Origin: Candidatus Sericytochromatia bacterium
GTDB taxonomy: Bacteria > Cyanobacteriota > Sericytochromatia > UBA7694
NCBI GenBank assembly: GCA_913773825.1
Contig: CAJYHH010000273.1
Coordinates: 1 to 6,563 of the forward strand
Direction of reading: 5' to 3'
DNA length: 6,563 nucleotides
Below are positions 1 through 6,016 of this stretch, piece by piece (position 1 is the first letter of the stretch; each line of letters opens with the position of its first letter). A model generated the notes under the pieces. It had not been told where the DNA came from and ran no database searches. It saw nothing but the letters and a program-made list of their open reading frames with translations. The position numbers were made by a program, and so were the translations under genes.

Positions 1-2
1 AG

Positions 3-1457
3 TCGCGGCTCAGCACGATGCAAAACTGGCGTCACTGGAGCAATAACGAATGGATCGACTACGCTGCCCCGATGATGTACACGGATGATTCCCGTGATTT
101 AGAGCTCTGGATGGATTGGGAAACCAATCAGGGCAGCCGCCATGATCTGCTCTACCCCATCCTGAGCGCTCCACAAATGCGCGGAAGCCGGCTCGAAATG
201 CTCAAGCAGATTTACGCCCTGCAGCAATCCCAGGCCAATGGGGTTGGGATTTCGGGCTTTCGTAGCCTCAATGATTCGATGTTAACCGCACTGGCTCAAG
301 GGCCGTTTAGAATCAAAGCAAGTACCCCCAATGGCAATATTCCATTGGCTCTCTCAGCCCAGTTGCGCTCCAGCGCGACCTGGCTACGCGGCCTCGACAA
401 ACGAGGCGCCGAAACCCAGGCGCTTGGCAGCCAGACACGCGCCAATTTGCCCAAACTTGCCAATCGACTTGAATCCATTGCTTCAGCCTATACTTCGCTC
501 AATGGCCGTCGCCCTCAGTCAGAAGGAACTCAAGCAGTGGCCAGAATCCGCAGCCTGAGCGAAGAAGTCGAAACCCAGACTAATTTATTACCCGAGCGCT
601 TACGCGCCCGTCTGCGTGAACAAATGCAGGACGCCGTCGAATTGGCTCAGATCTTTGCTTTACATGTCGCCACGCGCGATCGCCAGGAGCAAGCGGCAAC
701 CCGCCCGCCTTTAGATGTTCTGCCTGAGGCTCAAAATCTGCCCAGCACCACCGTCAATAGCACCAATCGCCAACCTGACATTGACGGCAATGCCAACGAA
801 CCTGCCTGGTCTAATTCACGCAGCATCTCTCAATTGTTCTGGAGTTCAGGCTCAGCACGTCCCCAGGTCGGGACTGAAATCCGCCTGACTTATGACAGCA
901 ATGCCCTGTATGTCAGCTATCTCAACGATGAGCCGCGAATGGATCGTCTACACGTCTCGCGTGACAATATCGCCCAGCGGGATGATAGTGTTCAGATTTT
1001 TTTAAGCCCAACCGGCAATGCTCAAGATTATTATCACTTTGTGGTCAATCCCGCCAATGTGCGCTATCAGCGCGCCTCATTCGACAGCAACTGGAACGGA
1101 CGCTGGCGTAGCGCCACTCGTCGCTTTGCCCAGGGCTGGAGTGCCGAGCTGCAAATTCCGTTTGAATCACTGGGGGTCCGCAACTTAGATCCCAATCGCA
1201 CCTGGCGCGCCAATTTCTGTCGTCGTCGCCCGCAGGAATCTCATGATTATCACTGCTGGTCTGCCACCATGAGCACCACTCAGCGCGCAGAGCGCTTTGG
1301 AAGCCTTAACTTTAATCAGCCTTCAGAGACAGCCCCTGAAAGCCCAACATCACCAGATACCGGCGCTCAGCCATCAGCGAGTCCCGTACCCAGCCCAGAA
1401 GCCGGGCCCGGCGCCGATCCGACAGCCGAACCCACTCCTGAATCATCAGCTAATTAG
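3..1457 (+). CDS. C-terminal part of GHL10-type glycoside hydrolase with CBM9-like module (5' partial)
   Basis: The reading frame is open to the left edge, so the start is outside the window and the first internal ATG (18) is not the real start. Residue numbers here count from that ATG. Residues 2-21 contain W-x-x-W followed by EWIDYAAPMMYT, which resembles the end of the catalytic barrel of DUF187/GHL10 'family 10 glycosylhydrolase-like' proteins. The barrel appears to finish near residue 95. Residues 105-225 are Ala/Leu/Gln/Arg-rich and probably helical. Residues 245-433 look like a family-9 carbohydrate-binding module (CBM9): DIDGNANEPAW near the start, then EIRLTYDSNALYVSY, the RDDSVQIFLSP strand and GWSAELQIPF. 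The tail after residue 435 is rich in Pro/Ser/Glu/Thr and looks disordered. From family knowledge such proteins are exported and act on cell-wall or extracellular polysaccharide, but substrate and activity cannot be read here. The gene converges on the SDR gene with a 13-nt gap. Confidence 0.8.
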   Translation, partial: SRLSTMQNWRHWSNNEWIDYAAPMMYTDDSRDLELWMDWETNQGSRHDLLYPILSAPQMRGSRLEMLKQIYALQQSQANGVGISGFRSLNDSMLTALAQGPFRIKASTPNGNIPLALSAQLRSSATWLRGLDKRGAETQALGSQTRANLPKLANRLESIASAYTSLNGRRPQSEGTQAVARIRSLSEEVETQTNLLPERLRARLREQMQDAVELAQIFALHVATRDRQEQAATRPPLDVLPEAQNLPSTTVNSTNRQPDIDGNANEPAWSNSRSISQLFWSSGSARPQVGTEIRLTYDSNALYVSYLNDEPRMDRLHVSRDNIAQRDDSVQIFLSPTGNAQDYYHFVVNPANVRYQRASFDSNWNGRWRSATRRFAQGWSAELQIPFESLGVRNLDPNRTWRANFCRRRPQESHDYHCWSATMSTTQRAERFGSLNFNQPSETAPESPTSPDTGAQPSASPVPSPEAGPGADPTAEPTPESSAN

Positions 1458-1466
1458 TCAGCTGAT
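1445..1466. terminator. Weak hairpin between convergent genes
   Basis: A 7-bp perfect stem (ATCAGCT 1445-1451 with AGCTGAT 1460-1466) has an 8-nt loop. It spans the stop codon of the glycoside hydrolase and reaches almost to the stop of the convergent SDR gene. No T-run follows on either strand, so it is at best a poor intrinsic terminator. The position between two convergent genes is the main argument for a role in transcription termination. Confidence 0.25.
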
Positions 1467-1470
1467 TCAG

Positions 1471-2073
1471 CTAAGCAAAACGGCGGGCATCTAAGGTCTG
1501 ACCATTTGCTGTGCCTTCCAGGCTTTCAACATAAGCTCGGGCAACCACAGCGGCAGCCAAACCAGGGCCACTGTCCATACCCATCGCTTCCATGGTTTCT
1601 TTCACCCAGGGTGGGCTGACAATATTAATTCTCAGTCCACGCGGCAGCTCAATTGCAGCACCGCGTACAAAGCCTTCCAGCCCTGAGTTAACTAAGCTAA
1701 TCGCCGCCCCACCGGGCATCGGCTCCTGGCTCAGCACACCGCTCGTCAGCGTAAACGAGCCACCATCATTAATGGTTTTAAGACCCTGACGCACCAGATT
1801 GACCTGGCCCATCAGCTTATTCTGCAGACCGACATTAAAATCATCATCGGTGAGTTTTTCAAGCGGATTAAAAGCAGCCTGGCCCGCTACAGACAGCAAG
1901 GCGTCAAAACTGCCAATTTTTGCAAACAGTTCTGCAATTGAAGTCTGTGAAGCCAGATCCACACGATAATCACCGCTGCTATGACCAACCTGAATCACCT
2001 GATGGCGACCTTCTAGCGCTTCGACCACAGGTTTACCAATGGTACCGGTTGCGCCAATCACGATTACTTTCAT
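1471..2073 (-). CDS. Atypical short-chain dehydrogenase/reductase-fold protein (Lin1944-like subgroup)
   Basis: This 200-residue protein has a Rossmann fold of the SDR superfamily. The N-terminal glycine motif GATGTIG (residues 7-13) should bind NAD(P), D39 follows the second strand, and VAG (62-64) stands where classical members have NAG. S111 in the TSG motif matches the catalytic serine. The usual YxxxK is missing: aligned on the helix GLEGFVRGAAIEL (131-143), the Tyr and Lys positions are I125 and N129. The following RINIVSPPWV is the normal SDR strand and substrate loop. From memory, a subgroup related to Listeria Lin1944 and PRK07578 shows the same loss and is about 200 residues long, so this is probably a family feature and not decay. 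The start is supported by GAGG 9 nt upstream. Its biochemical function is unknown. It lies alone between a convergent gene and the regA-like gene. Confidence 0.85.
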   Translation of the reverse strand: MKVIVIGATGTIGKPVVEALEGRHQVIQVGHSSGDYRVDLASQTSIAELFAKIGSFDALLSVAGQAAFNPLEKLTDDDFNVGLQNKLMGQVNLVRQGLKTINDGGSFTLTSGVLSQEPMPGGAAISLVNSGLEGFVRGAAIELPRGLRINIVSPPWVKETMEAMGMDSGPGLAAAVVARAYVESLEGTANGQTLDARRFA

Positions 2074-2081
2074 GTTTGCTT

Positions 2082-2087
2082 ACCTCA
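2082..2087 (-). promoter_or_regulatory. Ribosome binding site of the SDR gene
   Basis: On the - strand the sequence TTGAGGTA lies upstream of the ATG at 2073, with GAGG (2083-2086) separated from it by 9 nt. It is a good Shine-Dalgarno match and supports the chosen start. Confidence 0.6.
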
Positions 2088-2173
2088 ACTTTTGCTTTTT
2101 CTGATGTTTTTAAAATCATCTGGAATTAAAAAGGCGCAGCCAGATTAGCATAGAGCAAGTGAAAGGGGGAAGA

Positions 2174-2209
2174 GCACGCTGCGCGTGCAGTGGCAACAGC
2201 TTCCGCTGT
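2174..2209. repeat. Two adjacent GC-rich hairpins downstream of the regA-like gene
   Basis: Two short hairpins stand side by side in the 184-nt gap between the response regulator and the SDR gene. The first pairs GCACGC (2174-2179) with GCGTGC (2183-2188) across a TGC loop. The second pairs ACAGC (2196-2200) with GCTGT (2205-2209) across TTCC. Read on the - strand they lie downstream of the four-gene operon, and the first is followed by TCTTCCCCCTTT, which is pyrimidine-rich but not a T-run. They could end or stabilise the 3' end of the operon transcript, or be a REP-like element. Neither can be settled from one copy. Confidence 0.3.
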
Positions 2210-2257
2210 GGTTTAGTAAAGAGACACAGTCGGCCTAAACAGACCGCGCCCGCCGTC

Positions 2258-2842
2258 TCACTTCAACCCAATCCGCTTCAGCTTGCGCTGCAAGCTCTGG
2301 CGATGCAGGCCCAGCCAGCGAGCAGCTTGCGAAATATTGCCGCCACACTGCAGCAGCACATACTCGATATAGTCTTGCTCATGGCGATCCAGGCTTTCAA
2401 TCGGCTCATCACTTTCGGGCTGGGGTTCATCGGGTAAATCGACCCAGAGTGCTTTTTCAAGCCGTTCAATTGGCACAGGCTTCGTCAGATAATTAACTGC
2501 TCCCCGTTTCACGGCTTCTACAGCTGTGGGAATACTGCCATAACCGGTTAAGACCACAATCCGGCAGTTAGGGCAGTGCTCTAAGACCTGGGCAATCACA
2601 TCTAAACCACTGTCTCCGCGCAGACGTAAATCGACAATTGCAAAGCGATAAGGCTTGTGGGTCAGGCTTTCTGAAACCGCTTGGAAAGAATCAGCATCTT
2701 TGACCAGATAACCCCGATCGCTAAACTCAAGTTTTAAAGTTTCGCGAAAATCGTCATCATCTTCCACAATCAACAGGCTTGGGGATTCAGCATGCTGAGA
2801 AGCATTTAGTGCAGATGTGTTTATAAACTCAGAGGCAGACAT
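2258..2842 (-). CDS. regA: RegA/PrrA/RoxR-family response regulator
   Basis: This 194-residue protein has a receiver domain (about 22-133) and a C-terminal Fis-type helix-turn-helix (about 153-192), the layout of the RegA/PrrA/ActR/RoxR group. The receiver shows the acidic pair E27-D28, the phosphoacceptor D71 in IVDLRLRGDSGLDV, T99 in VLTGYGS and K121 in LTKP. The linker 136-149 holds four prolines, as the hinge of RegA does. The DNA-binding end, GGNISQAARWLGLHRQSLQRKL, matches the near-invariant RegA pattern GN-x-S-x-x-AR-x-L-x-x-HR-x-x-LQR. Known RegA homologues respond to redox state by activating or repressing photosynthesis, respiration, nitrogen and heme genes. The gene begins inside the kinase gene and overlaps it by 22 nt, so the two are almost certainly a cognate pair. 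An 18-20 residue N-terminal extension precedes the receiver. The symbol follows family resemblance; orthology is not proved. Confidence 0.9.
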   Translation of the reverse strand: MSASEFINTSALNASQHAESPSLLIVEDDDDFRETLKLEFSDRGYLVKDADSFQAVSESLTHKPYRFAIVDLRLRGDSGLDVIAQVLEHCPNCRIVVLTGYGSIPTAVEAVKRGAVNYLTKPVPIERLEKALWVDLPDEPQPESDEPIESLDRHEQDYIEYVLLQCGGNISQAARWLGLHRQSLQRKLKRIGLK

Positions 2843-4176
2843 ATACTCACCTTAGCGCCGCACGGCTCGGCATCAGATAATTTTAAACTGCCGCCCAGGG
2901 CTTCAGCCAGCAAATAAACCGTGTAAAGTCCAAGTCCCGTGCCTTCAGCGCGAGTGGTAGTAAAGGGCTCACCTAAATGGCGCTTAACCGCATCCGGCAC
3001 GCCCGGACCGCGATCTTCAACTTCAAGCTGCAAGCTCGCCTGATCTTCATCGCTATTGCTTTTAAGCGCCACGCGTAAAATCAATTCACCACGCGCTTGC
3101 ATAGCCTGGGCTGCATTATCCAGCAGATTCCCCAAGGCCTGACGTAAAACCAGTTCTGGCAGGCGCAAACTGGTTTGAGGCTCAAAACCTTCATTTTCTA
3201 AACGACAGATAACATCTGGAAAACGCTGCTGCCAGGCTGCCAATAACTGATCTAAAAAAGGCTTTAAAATCACAGGCTCTAAACCATCCAGATCTGCCTG
3301 ACGTGGCAAAGCCGCAAGTGAGCGCAGGCGGGCTTCACAAACGGCCAGAGCCTGCAAAGCACTCAGCAAATCTTCGTTTTCACCTAGCTGACGCCGCAAG
3401 CGGTTAAGTCGCAGCTGAGCCGTATTCATCGGCGTTGCAAACTCATGGGCCACACCAGCCCCTAAAGCCCCCAGGAGATGAATCCGCTGCAAACCATGTG
3501 CCCGACGCTGTAAATGCTGGGCTCTTTCACGCCAGTTAAGCAGACTGCGGGCCGTCCAGCCCGCCATGCCGCCGACTGCAGCCAGAACAAAAAACTGAAT
3601 TCCCCAGGCAACTAAAGCTGACATCCTGACAAACGTACGGTCAGCATTAAACACATACACCACTGGATTTAGAAGATAGACACCCATGCCCAAGAGAGCG
3701 AGAAAGACCCAGCCTAAGCGGGCGGGCAGCAAGACACAGCCGAGTACAGCATGAACATAGATAAACGGATAAAAAGGATTCTGAATCCCCTGAGTCAGAC
3801 TCAGCAAGATTAAAAACTGGACCCAATCCACTAATAGCCAAAACAAAAGGCGAACGTCAGGGCGACTGCTGCCACGCCGAAAATCCAGACAAGCGACCAG
3901 ATTGGCAAAGCCTAAGCCCAGCACTAACATACTCAAAGGCCAGATATGCAGCTTACTGACAAACTCAAGCTTAAACGCCACGCTCAGGCATAACCCCTGA
4001 GCTATCATCACCAGCCAGCGCAGCAAAATGAGCAAAGCCAGTCGATCCTGACCTTCATCGTGACTCAGCTGCGGCAATAATAAGCCCCGTAAACCTCTTG
4101 TTGGTGGCCGTTGACTCTGAATCTCTGGGATATGAACATTTGCCTTAATGTTAGGCGGATTTGAAAAAGCAGCCAT
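2821..4176 (-). CDS. regB: RegB/PrrB/RoxS-like membrane sensor histidine kinase
   Basis: This 451-residue kinase has about six hydrophobic segments (roughly 45-70, 78-97, 108-128, 136-150, 153-174, 185-209), as RegB does. ILLRWLVMIAQG (50-61) resembles the RW-x-A-x-x-GQ start of RegB proteins. QGIQNPF (129-135) is a one-residue variant of the quinone-binding GGxxNPF motif. The H-box is GVAHEFATPMN with H244 as phosphoacceptor, replacing the usual HELGTPL. C280, 36 residues on, lies near the redox-active Cys of RegB (H225/C265 in Rhodobacter). The ATPase domain has the N-box LGNLLDNAAQAM (348-359), DRGPGVP (388-394), EPFTTTR (403-409) and GTGLGLYTV (412-420), so it looks active. It starts 4 nt after the DUF3817 stop with a weak Shine-Dalgarno, suggesting translational coupling. 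The first 40 residues are polar and unlike anything I recognise. It probably phosphorylates the overlapping RegA-like regulator. Confidence 0.88.
   Translation of the reverse strand: MAAFSNPPNIKANVHIPEIQSQRPPTRGLRGLLLPQLSHDEGQDRLALLILLRWLVMIAQGLCLSVAFKLEFVSKLHIWPLSMLVLGLGFANLVACLDFRRGSSRPDVRLLFWLLVDWVQFLILLSLTQGIQNPFYPFIYVHAVLGCVLLPARLGWVFLALLGMGVYLLNPVVYVFNADRTFVRMSALVAWGIQFFVLAAVGGMAGWTARSLLNWRERAQHLQRRAHGLQRIHLLGALGAGVAHEFATPMNTAQLRLNRLRRQLGENEDLLSALQALAVCEARLRSLAALPRQADLDGLEPVILKPFLDQLLAAWQQRFPDVICRLENEGFEPQTSLRLPELVLRQALGNLLDNAAQAMQARGELILRVALKSNSDEDQASLQLEVEDRGPGVPDAVKRHLGEPFTTTRAEGTGLGLYTVYLLAEALGGSLKLSDAEPCGAKVSICLPLSL
2846..2853 (-). promoter_or_regulatory. Ribosome binding site of the regA-like gene inside the kinase gene
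   Basis: AAGGTGAG on the - strand, with AAGG 7 nt before the ATG at 2842, lies within the last codons of the kinase. It fixes the start that creates the 22-nt overlap and suggests translation of the regulator can start independently as well as by coupling. Confidence 0.7.
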
Positions 4177-4180
4177 CTTG

Positions 4181-4483
4181 TTAGTGTAACGGTTTATTTG
4201 AGACTGCCGGCAAATAATCTTCGGTCAACCAAAAACCAAACGGCAAGACACTGGTCAGAACCATGAATAGCCAGGAGCTCAAAGGCCAGCGTCGCTGAAG
4301 GGCAACAGCTAAACTGGCTGCTAGATAAGCCATAAACAACAAGCCATGGGCCATCCCCCAGATTTTTACCATTAGCGGCTGACCTGCTAGGTATTTTAAA
4401 GGCATTGCCAGATTAATCAGGCCAATTAAAGAAAGCCCTTCAAGCAGAGCTAAACGATGCAGCCAAACAGGTTGAGAAGACAT
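4181..4483 (-). CDS. DUF3817 small integral membrane protein
   Basis: This 100-residue protein has three likely membrane segments (about 11-29, 40-62 and 69-86). It matches the DUF3817 pattern as I remember it: LEGLSLIGLI with the EG pair (15-16), MPLKY (27-31), GMAHGLLFMAY with the HG pair (46-47), and PFGFWLTEDYL near the end. The function of the family is unknown. I chose the start at 4483 because GGAG lies 6 nt upstream. An in-frame ATG at 4495 would add four residues and overlap the hemJ stop as TAATG, but it has no Shine-Dalgarno; coupling from hemJ could still allow it. It sits between hemJ and the sensor kinase, 4 nt from the kinase start. That suggests a job tied to heme or redox control in the membrane, which is inference from position only. 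Confidence 0.82.
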   Translation of the reverse strand: MSSQPVWLHRLALLEGLSLIGLINLAMPLKYLAGQPLMVKIWGMAHGLLFMAYLAASLAVALQRRWPLSSWLFMVLTSVLPFGFWLTEDYLPAVSNKPLH

Positions 4484-4489
4484 TGAGCG

Positions 4490-4493
4490 CTCC
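4490..4493 (-). promoter_or_regulatory. Ribosome binding site deciding the DUF3817 start
   Basis: GGAG on the - strand lies 6 nt before the ATG at 4483 and overlaps the alternative upstream ATG (4493-4495). This favours the shorter 100-residue product. Confidence 0.55.
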
Positions 4494-4494
4494 A

Positions 4495-4932
4495 TTAAAA
4501 GGGTTTAACAATCACAAGCGCCACAATCAGCGCCAGCGCTGCTAAAGGCAACCAGGTCAGCAATTGCAGACTGCGGACTGAGACCTTATCGGCTGTCTCA
4601 GCCTGGCTTAATTTACGTCGACTCGCCGCAAGCCAACCGTGAAAACCCGTCAGTGCCACCACCATCAAGAGTTTTGTGTGTAACCAGCCCTGACTTAACC
4701 AAGCTGGATTCATCACCACCAAAGCTGTGCCAAAGACCAGCGCCAGCAGCATCGCTGGCGTCACGATCAAACGCTGAATCCGTAAAGCCATCTCAGCACA
4801 GAGGGCTTGTGCTTCAGGACTGTTGCTTTGGCGCTGACGCAACAGCAGTCTTGGCAGCCAAATCATTCCAGAAAACCAGATGATGATGCTTAATAAATGA
4901 AGAGTTTTAATCCAGGGATAAATCGCCATCAT
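4495..4932 (-). CDS. hemJ: Protoporphyrinogen IX oxidase HemJ
   Basis: HemJ (formerly UPF0093) oxidises protoporphyrinogen IX to protoporphyrin IX, the next-to-last step of heme synthesis, in the cytoplasmic membrane, and is thought to pass electrons to the quinone/respiratory chain. The 145-residue length is normal for non-cyanobacterial HemJ. Family motifs are clear: YPWIKTLHLLSIIIWFSGM (5-23) with the conserved His H12, LPRLLL (26-31), and WLHTKLLMVVALTGFHGWL (83-101) with H85, K87 and H98. Four membrane segments are likely (about 9-25, 56-74, 86-102, 123-142). The start at 4932 has AAGG 7 nt upstream; a second ATG follows directly and would remove one residue. It is the first gene of the operon with DUF3817 and the RegB/RegA-like pair, so heme synthesis is genetically linked to a redox sensor here. 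The hemG and hemY types of this enzyme are unrelated in sequence. Confidence 0.92.
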   Translation of the reverse strand: MMAIYPWIKTLHLLSIIIWFSGMIWLPRLLLRQRQSNSPEAQALCAEMALRIQRLIVTPAMLLALVFGTALVVMNPAWLSQGWLHTKLLMVVALTGFHGWLAASRRKLSQAETADKVSVRSLQLLTWLPLAALALIVALVIVKPF

Positions 4933-5132
4933 GTTATTACCTTAAATCAGCTCAGAAACAGCTACACAAATAGAATATTTTTTGGTTTACAACAGGCCAG
5001 AAGCGTCAAACCAGATAAATTCATTGTAGCGATCAGCAGCTGATTTGCCGATGCAGCAGCTTGTTGCAGCTGGTTACGGACACGAGCATCAGCATAACTT
5101 TTTAAACCTGTAATTCAGGTCATTAAACCCGT
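4933..5132 (-). promoter_or_regulatory. Leader and likely promoter region of the hemJ operon
   Basis: This 200-nt gap must hold any promoter for the four-gene operon if it is not co-transcribed with the DUF3102 gene. On the - strand, TATTCT (4972-4977) is a possible -10 about 40 nt before the hemJ start, with only a poor -35 (CTGGCC, 4995-5000) 17 nt away. A perfect odd palindrome, ATCAGC-A-GCTGAT (5032-5044), lies further upstream and could be a binding site. One GCGTC sequence (5003-5007, + strand) fits a RegA half-site, but no partner half-site is evident. Promoter placement is tentative. Confidence 0.3.
5101..5127. terminator. Hairpin just downstream of the DUF3102 gene
   Basis: ACCTG (5106-5110) pairs with CAGGT (5116-5120) around a TAATT loop, and TTTAA (5101-5105) pairs with TTAAA (5123-5127) after a 2-nt bulge, giving a bulged 10-bp stem. 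It begins 5 nt past the DUF3102 stop on the - strand. No T-run follows, so it is a weak terminator at best and read-through into hemJ remains possible. Confidence 0.3.
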
Positions 5133-5882
5133 TCAGCTCTTAAGCACTTGACTTGACTCACCTGACTCACCTGACTCAATAGGGTCAACAGGGTTGATTT
5201 GACGAAATTCAACTGGGATTGTGCGAGTTTCGGTACTGGCGAGGATTTCTTCGACCAAGGTCTGAGCTTCACGGAGTTTTGCCGCACAGTCAACAAGCTC
5301 ATTGCGCGTGCGAGCATCCAGCTCTTTGAGGGGAGCCTGCAGGGTCTGCTGGTTGGCTTCAAACCAACTGGTAAAGCGCTGCAGACGTTGAGTAAAATGG
5401 GTAAACTCAGAATCGGCCAAATGGGTTTCAGCCATTCCCAGCTGATCTTCACGTTTAAAACTGCGAATCAGATCATAGCTGACTTCACGATTACGCGAAA
5501 GTTCAGAGAGCATCTGACGCTGCACCGATTCAGTAGTGGATTTGGCAGAGAGTTCATAAAGCGTCTTCAGGTCCATACTCAAAAGCTGAGAAACCGCTGC
5601 ATCATTTAATTGAAAACGGTTAACCATCTGGGCAACCGACATAAAGCGATTGGCTGTTTTAGAGGACATGCTGAAATTATCGTTCAGCCAGTTGCGAAAT
5701 TTGCCATGCCCCAGTATTTGTTTGGCACGGATTAATAAACGTCCTGACTCAACAAGATTATGAGCCGTTTCAGCTAGTTTTTGGCCAAGTTCGATTTTGA
5801 TAGCCGCTAAAGTTTCTTCACGCGATGACAGCATATGACTAGATGAAGGATCCGCTAGTGAATAAAGGCTGGTCTGATTCAT
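5133..5882 (-). CDS. DUF3102 domain protein with helical C-terminal extension
   Basis: The 249-residue product carries a DUF3102-like region at about 28-90: ESGRLLIRAKQILGHGKFRNW (45-65), where AK-x-x-LGHG-x-F-x-x-WL is the family hallmark, then MSSKTANRFMSVAQ (72-85), which may be a DNA-recognition helix. Residues 95-140 (LLSMDLKTLYELSAKST and following) resemble the segment after this domain in plasmid and phage relatives. Residues 150-217 are strongly helical and could form a coiled coil. The acidic end contains a short repeat (SGESGESS). No membrane segment is seen. The start at 5882 is preferred because GGGGGA lies 7 nt upstream; an ATG at 5954 would add 24 residues with no clear ribosome site. 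The family is of unknown function and often occurs on mobile elements, but no transposase, integrase or phage gene is visible here. It may bind DNA; this is inference. Confidence 0.8.
   Translation of the reverse strand: MNQTSLYSLADPSSSHMLSSREETLAAIKIELGQKLAETAHNLVESGRLLIRAKQILGHGKFRNWLNDNFSMSSKTANRFMSVAQMVNRFQLNDAAVSQLLSMDLKTLYELSAKSTTESVQRQMLSELSRNREVSYDLIRSFKREDQLGMAETHLADSEFTHFTQRLQRFTSWFEANQQTLQAPLKELDARTRNELVDCAAKLREAQTLVEEILASTETRTIPVEFRQINPVDPIESGESGESSQVLKS
5154..5179. repeat. 9-nt tandem repeat in the 3' end of the DUF3102 gene
   Basis: The unit TGACTCACC occurs twice exactly (5154-5162, 5163-5171), followed by a third partial copy TGACTCAAT. Because the unit is a multiple of three, copy changes would keep the frame and alter only the Ser-Gly-Glu tail of the protein. 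It looks like a slippage-prone minisatellite. Confidence 0.6.
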
Positions 5883-5984
5883 GGGTCTATCCCCCGAGCA
5901 TCTAGATCTTAGTACATTCAGATACAAAAAATTCTGGCAAAGGTGCACTCTCAAACAACATCGGTAAATTTCACATCTCTTGTC

Positions 5985-6014
5985 ATAATAGTTAATAATC
6001 CGCTATCAGAGCAA
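5985..6014 (-). promoter_or_regulatory. Candidate promoter of the DUF3102 gene
   Basis: On the - strand TATTAT (5985-5990) is a five-of-six match to the sigma-70 -10 box. TTGCTC (6009-6014), 18 nt upstream, is a poor -35. A start near 5978 would give a leader of about 95 nt before the ATG at 5882. The 13-bp inverted repeat at 6017-6067 begins 3 nt upstream of the -35, so a regulator bound there could act on this promoter. Confidence 0.3.
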
Positions 6015-6016
6015 GT

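Noticed and set aside
1592..1789. 65-codon + strand open frame antisense to the SDR gene
   Set aside because: It is short, has no recognisable motif and lies opposite a well-supported gene.
2159..2437. 92-codon + strand open frame reaching into the regA-like gene
   Set aside because: It runs antisense through the conserved helix-turn-helix coding region, and its product shows no plausible domain.
4484..4495. Upstream ATG of the DUF3817 gene in a TAATG overlap with hemJ
   Set aside because: There is no Shine-Dalgarno before it, while GGAG lies 6 nt before the next ATG. It remains possible through coupling, so it is noted in the gene entry.
5004..5009. TTGACG on the - strand as a -35 box for hemJ
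   Set aside because: No acceptable -10 box lies 16-18 nt downstream of it.
5199..5609. 136-codon + strand open frame inside the DUF3102 gene
   Set aside because: It is antisense to a gene with clear family motifs and its translation resembles no family I know.
5883..5954. N-terminal extension of the DUF3102 protein to an ATG at 5954
   Set aside because: The extra 24 residues have no clear ribosome binding site, whereas the ATG at 5882 has GGGGGA at good spacing.
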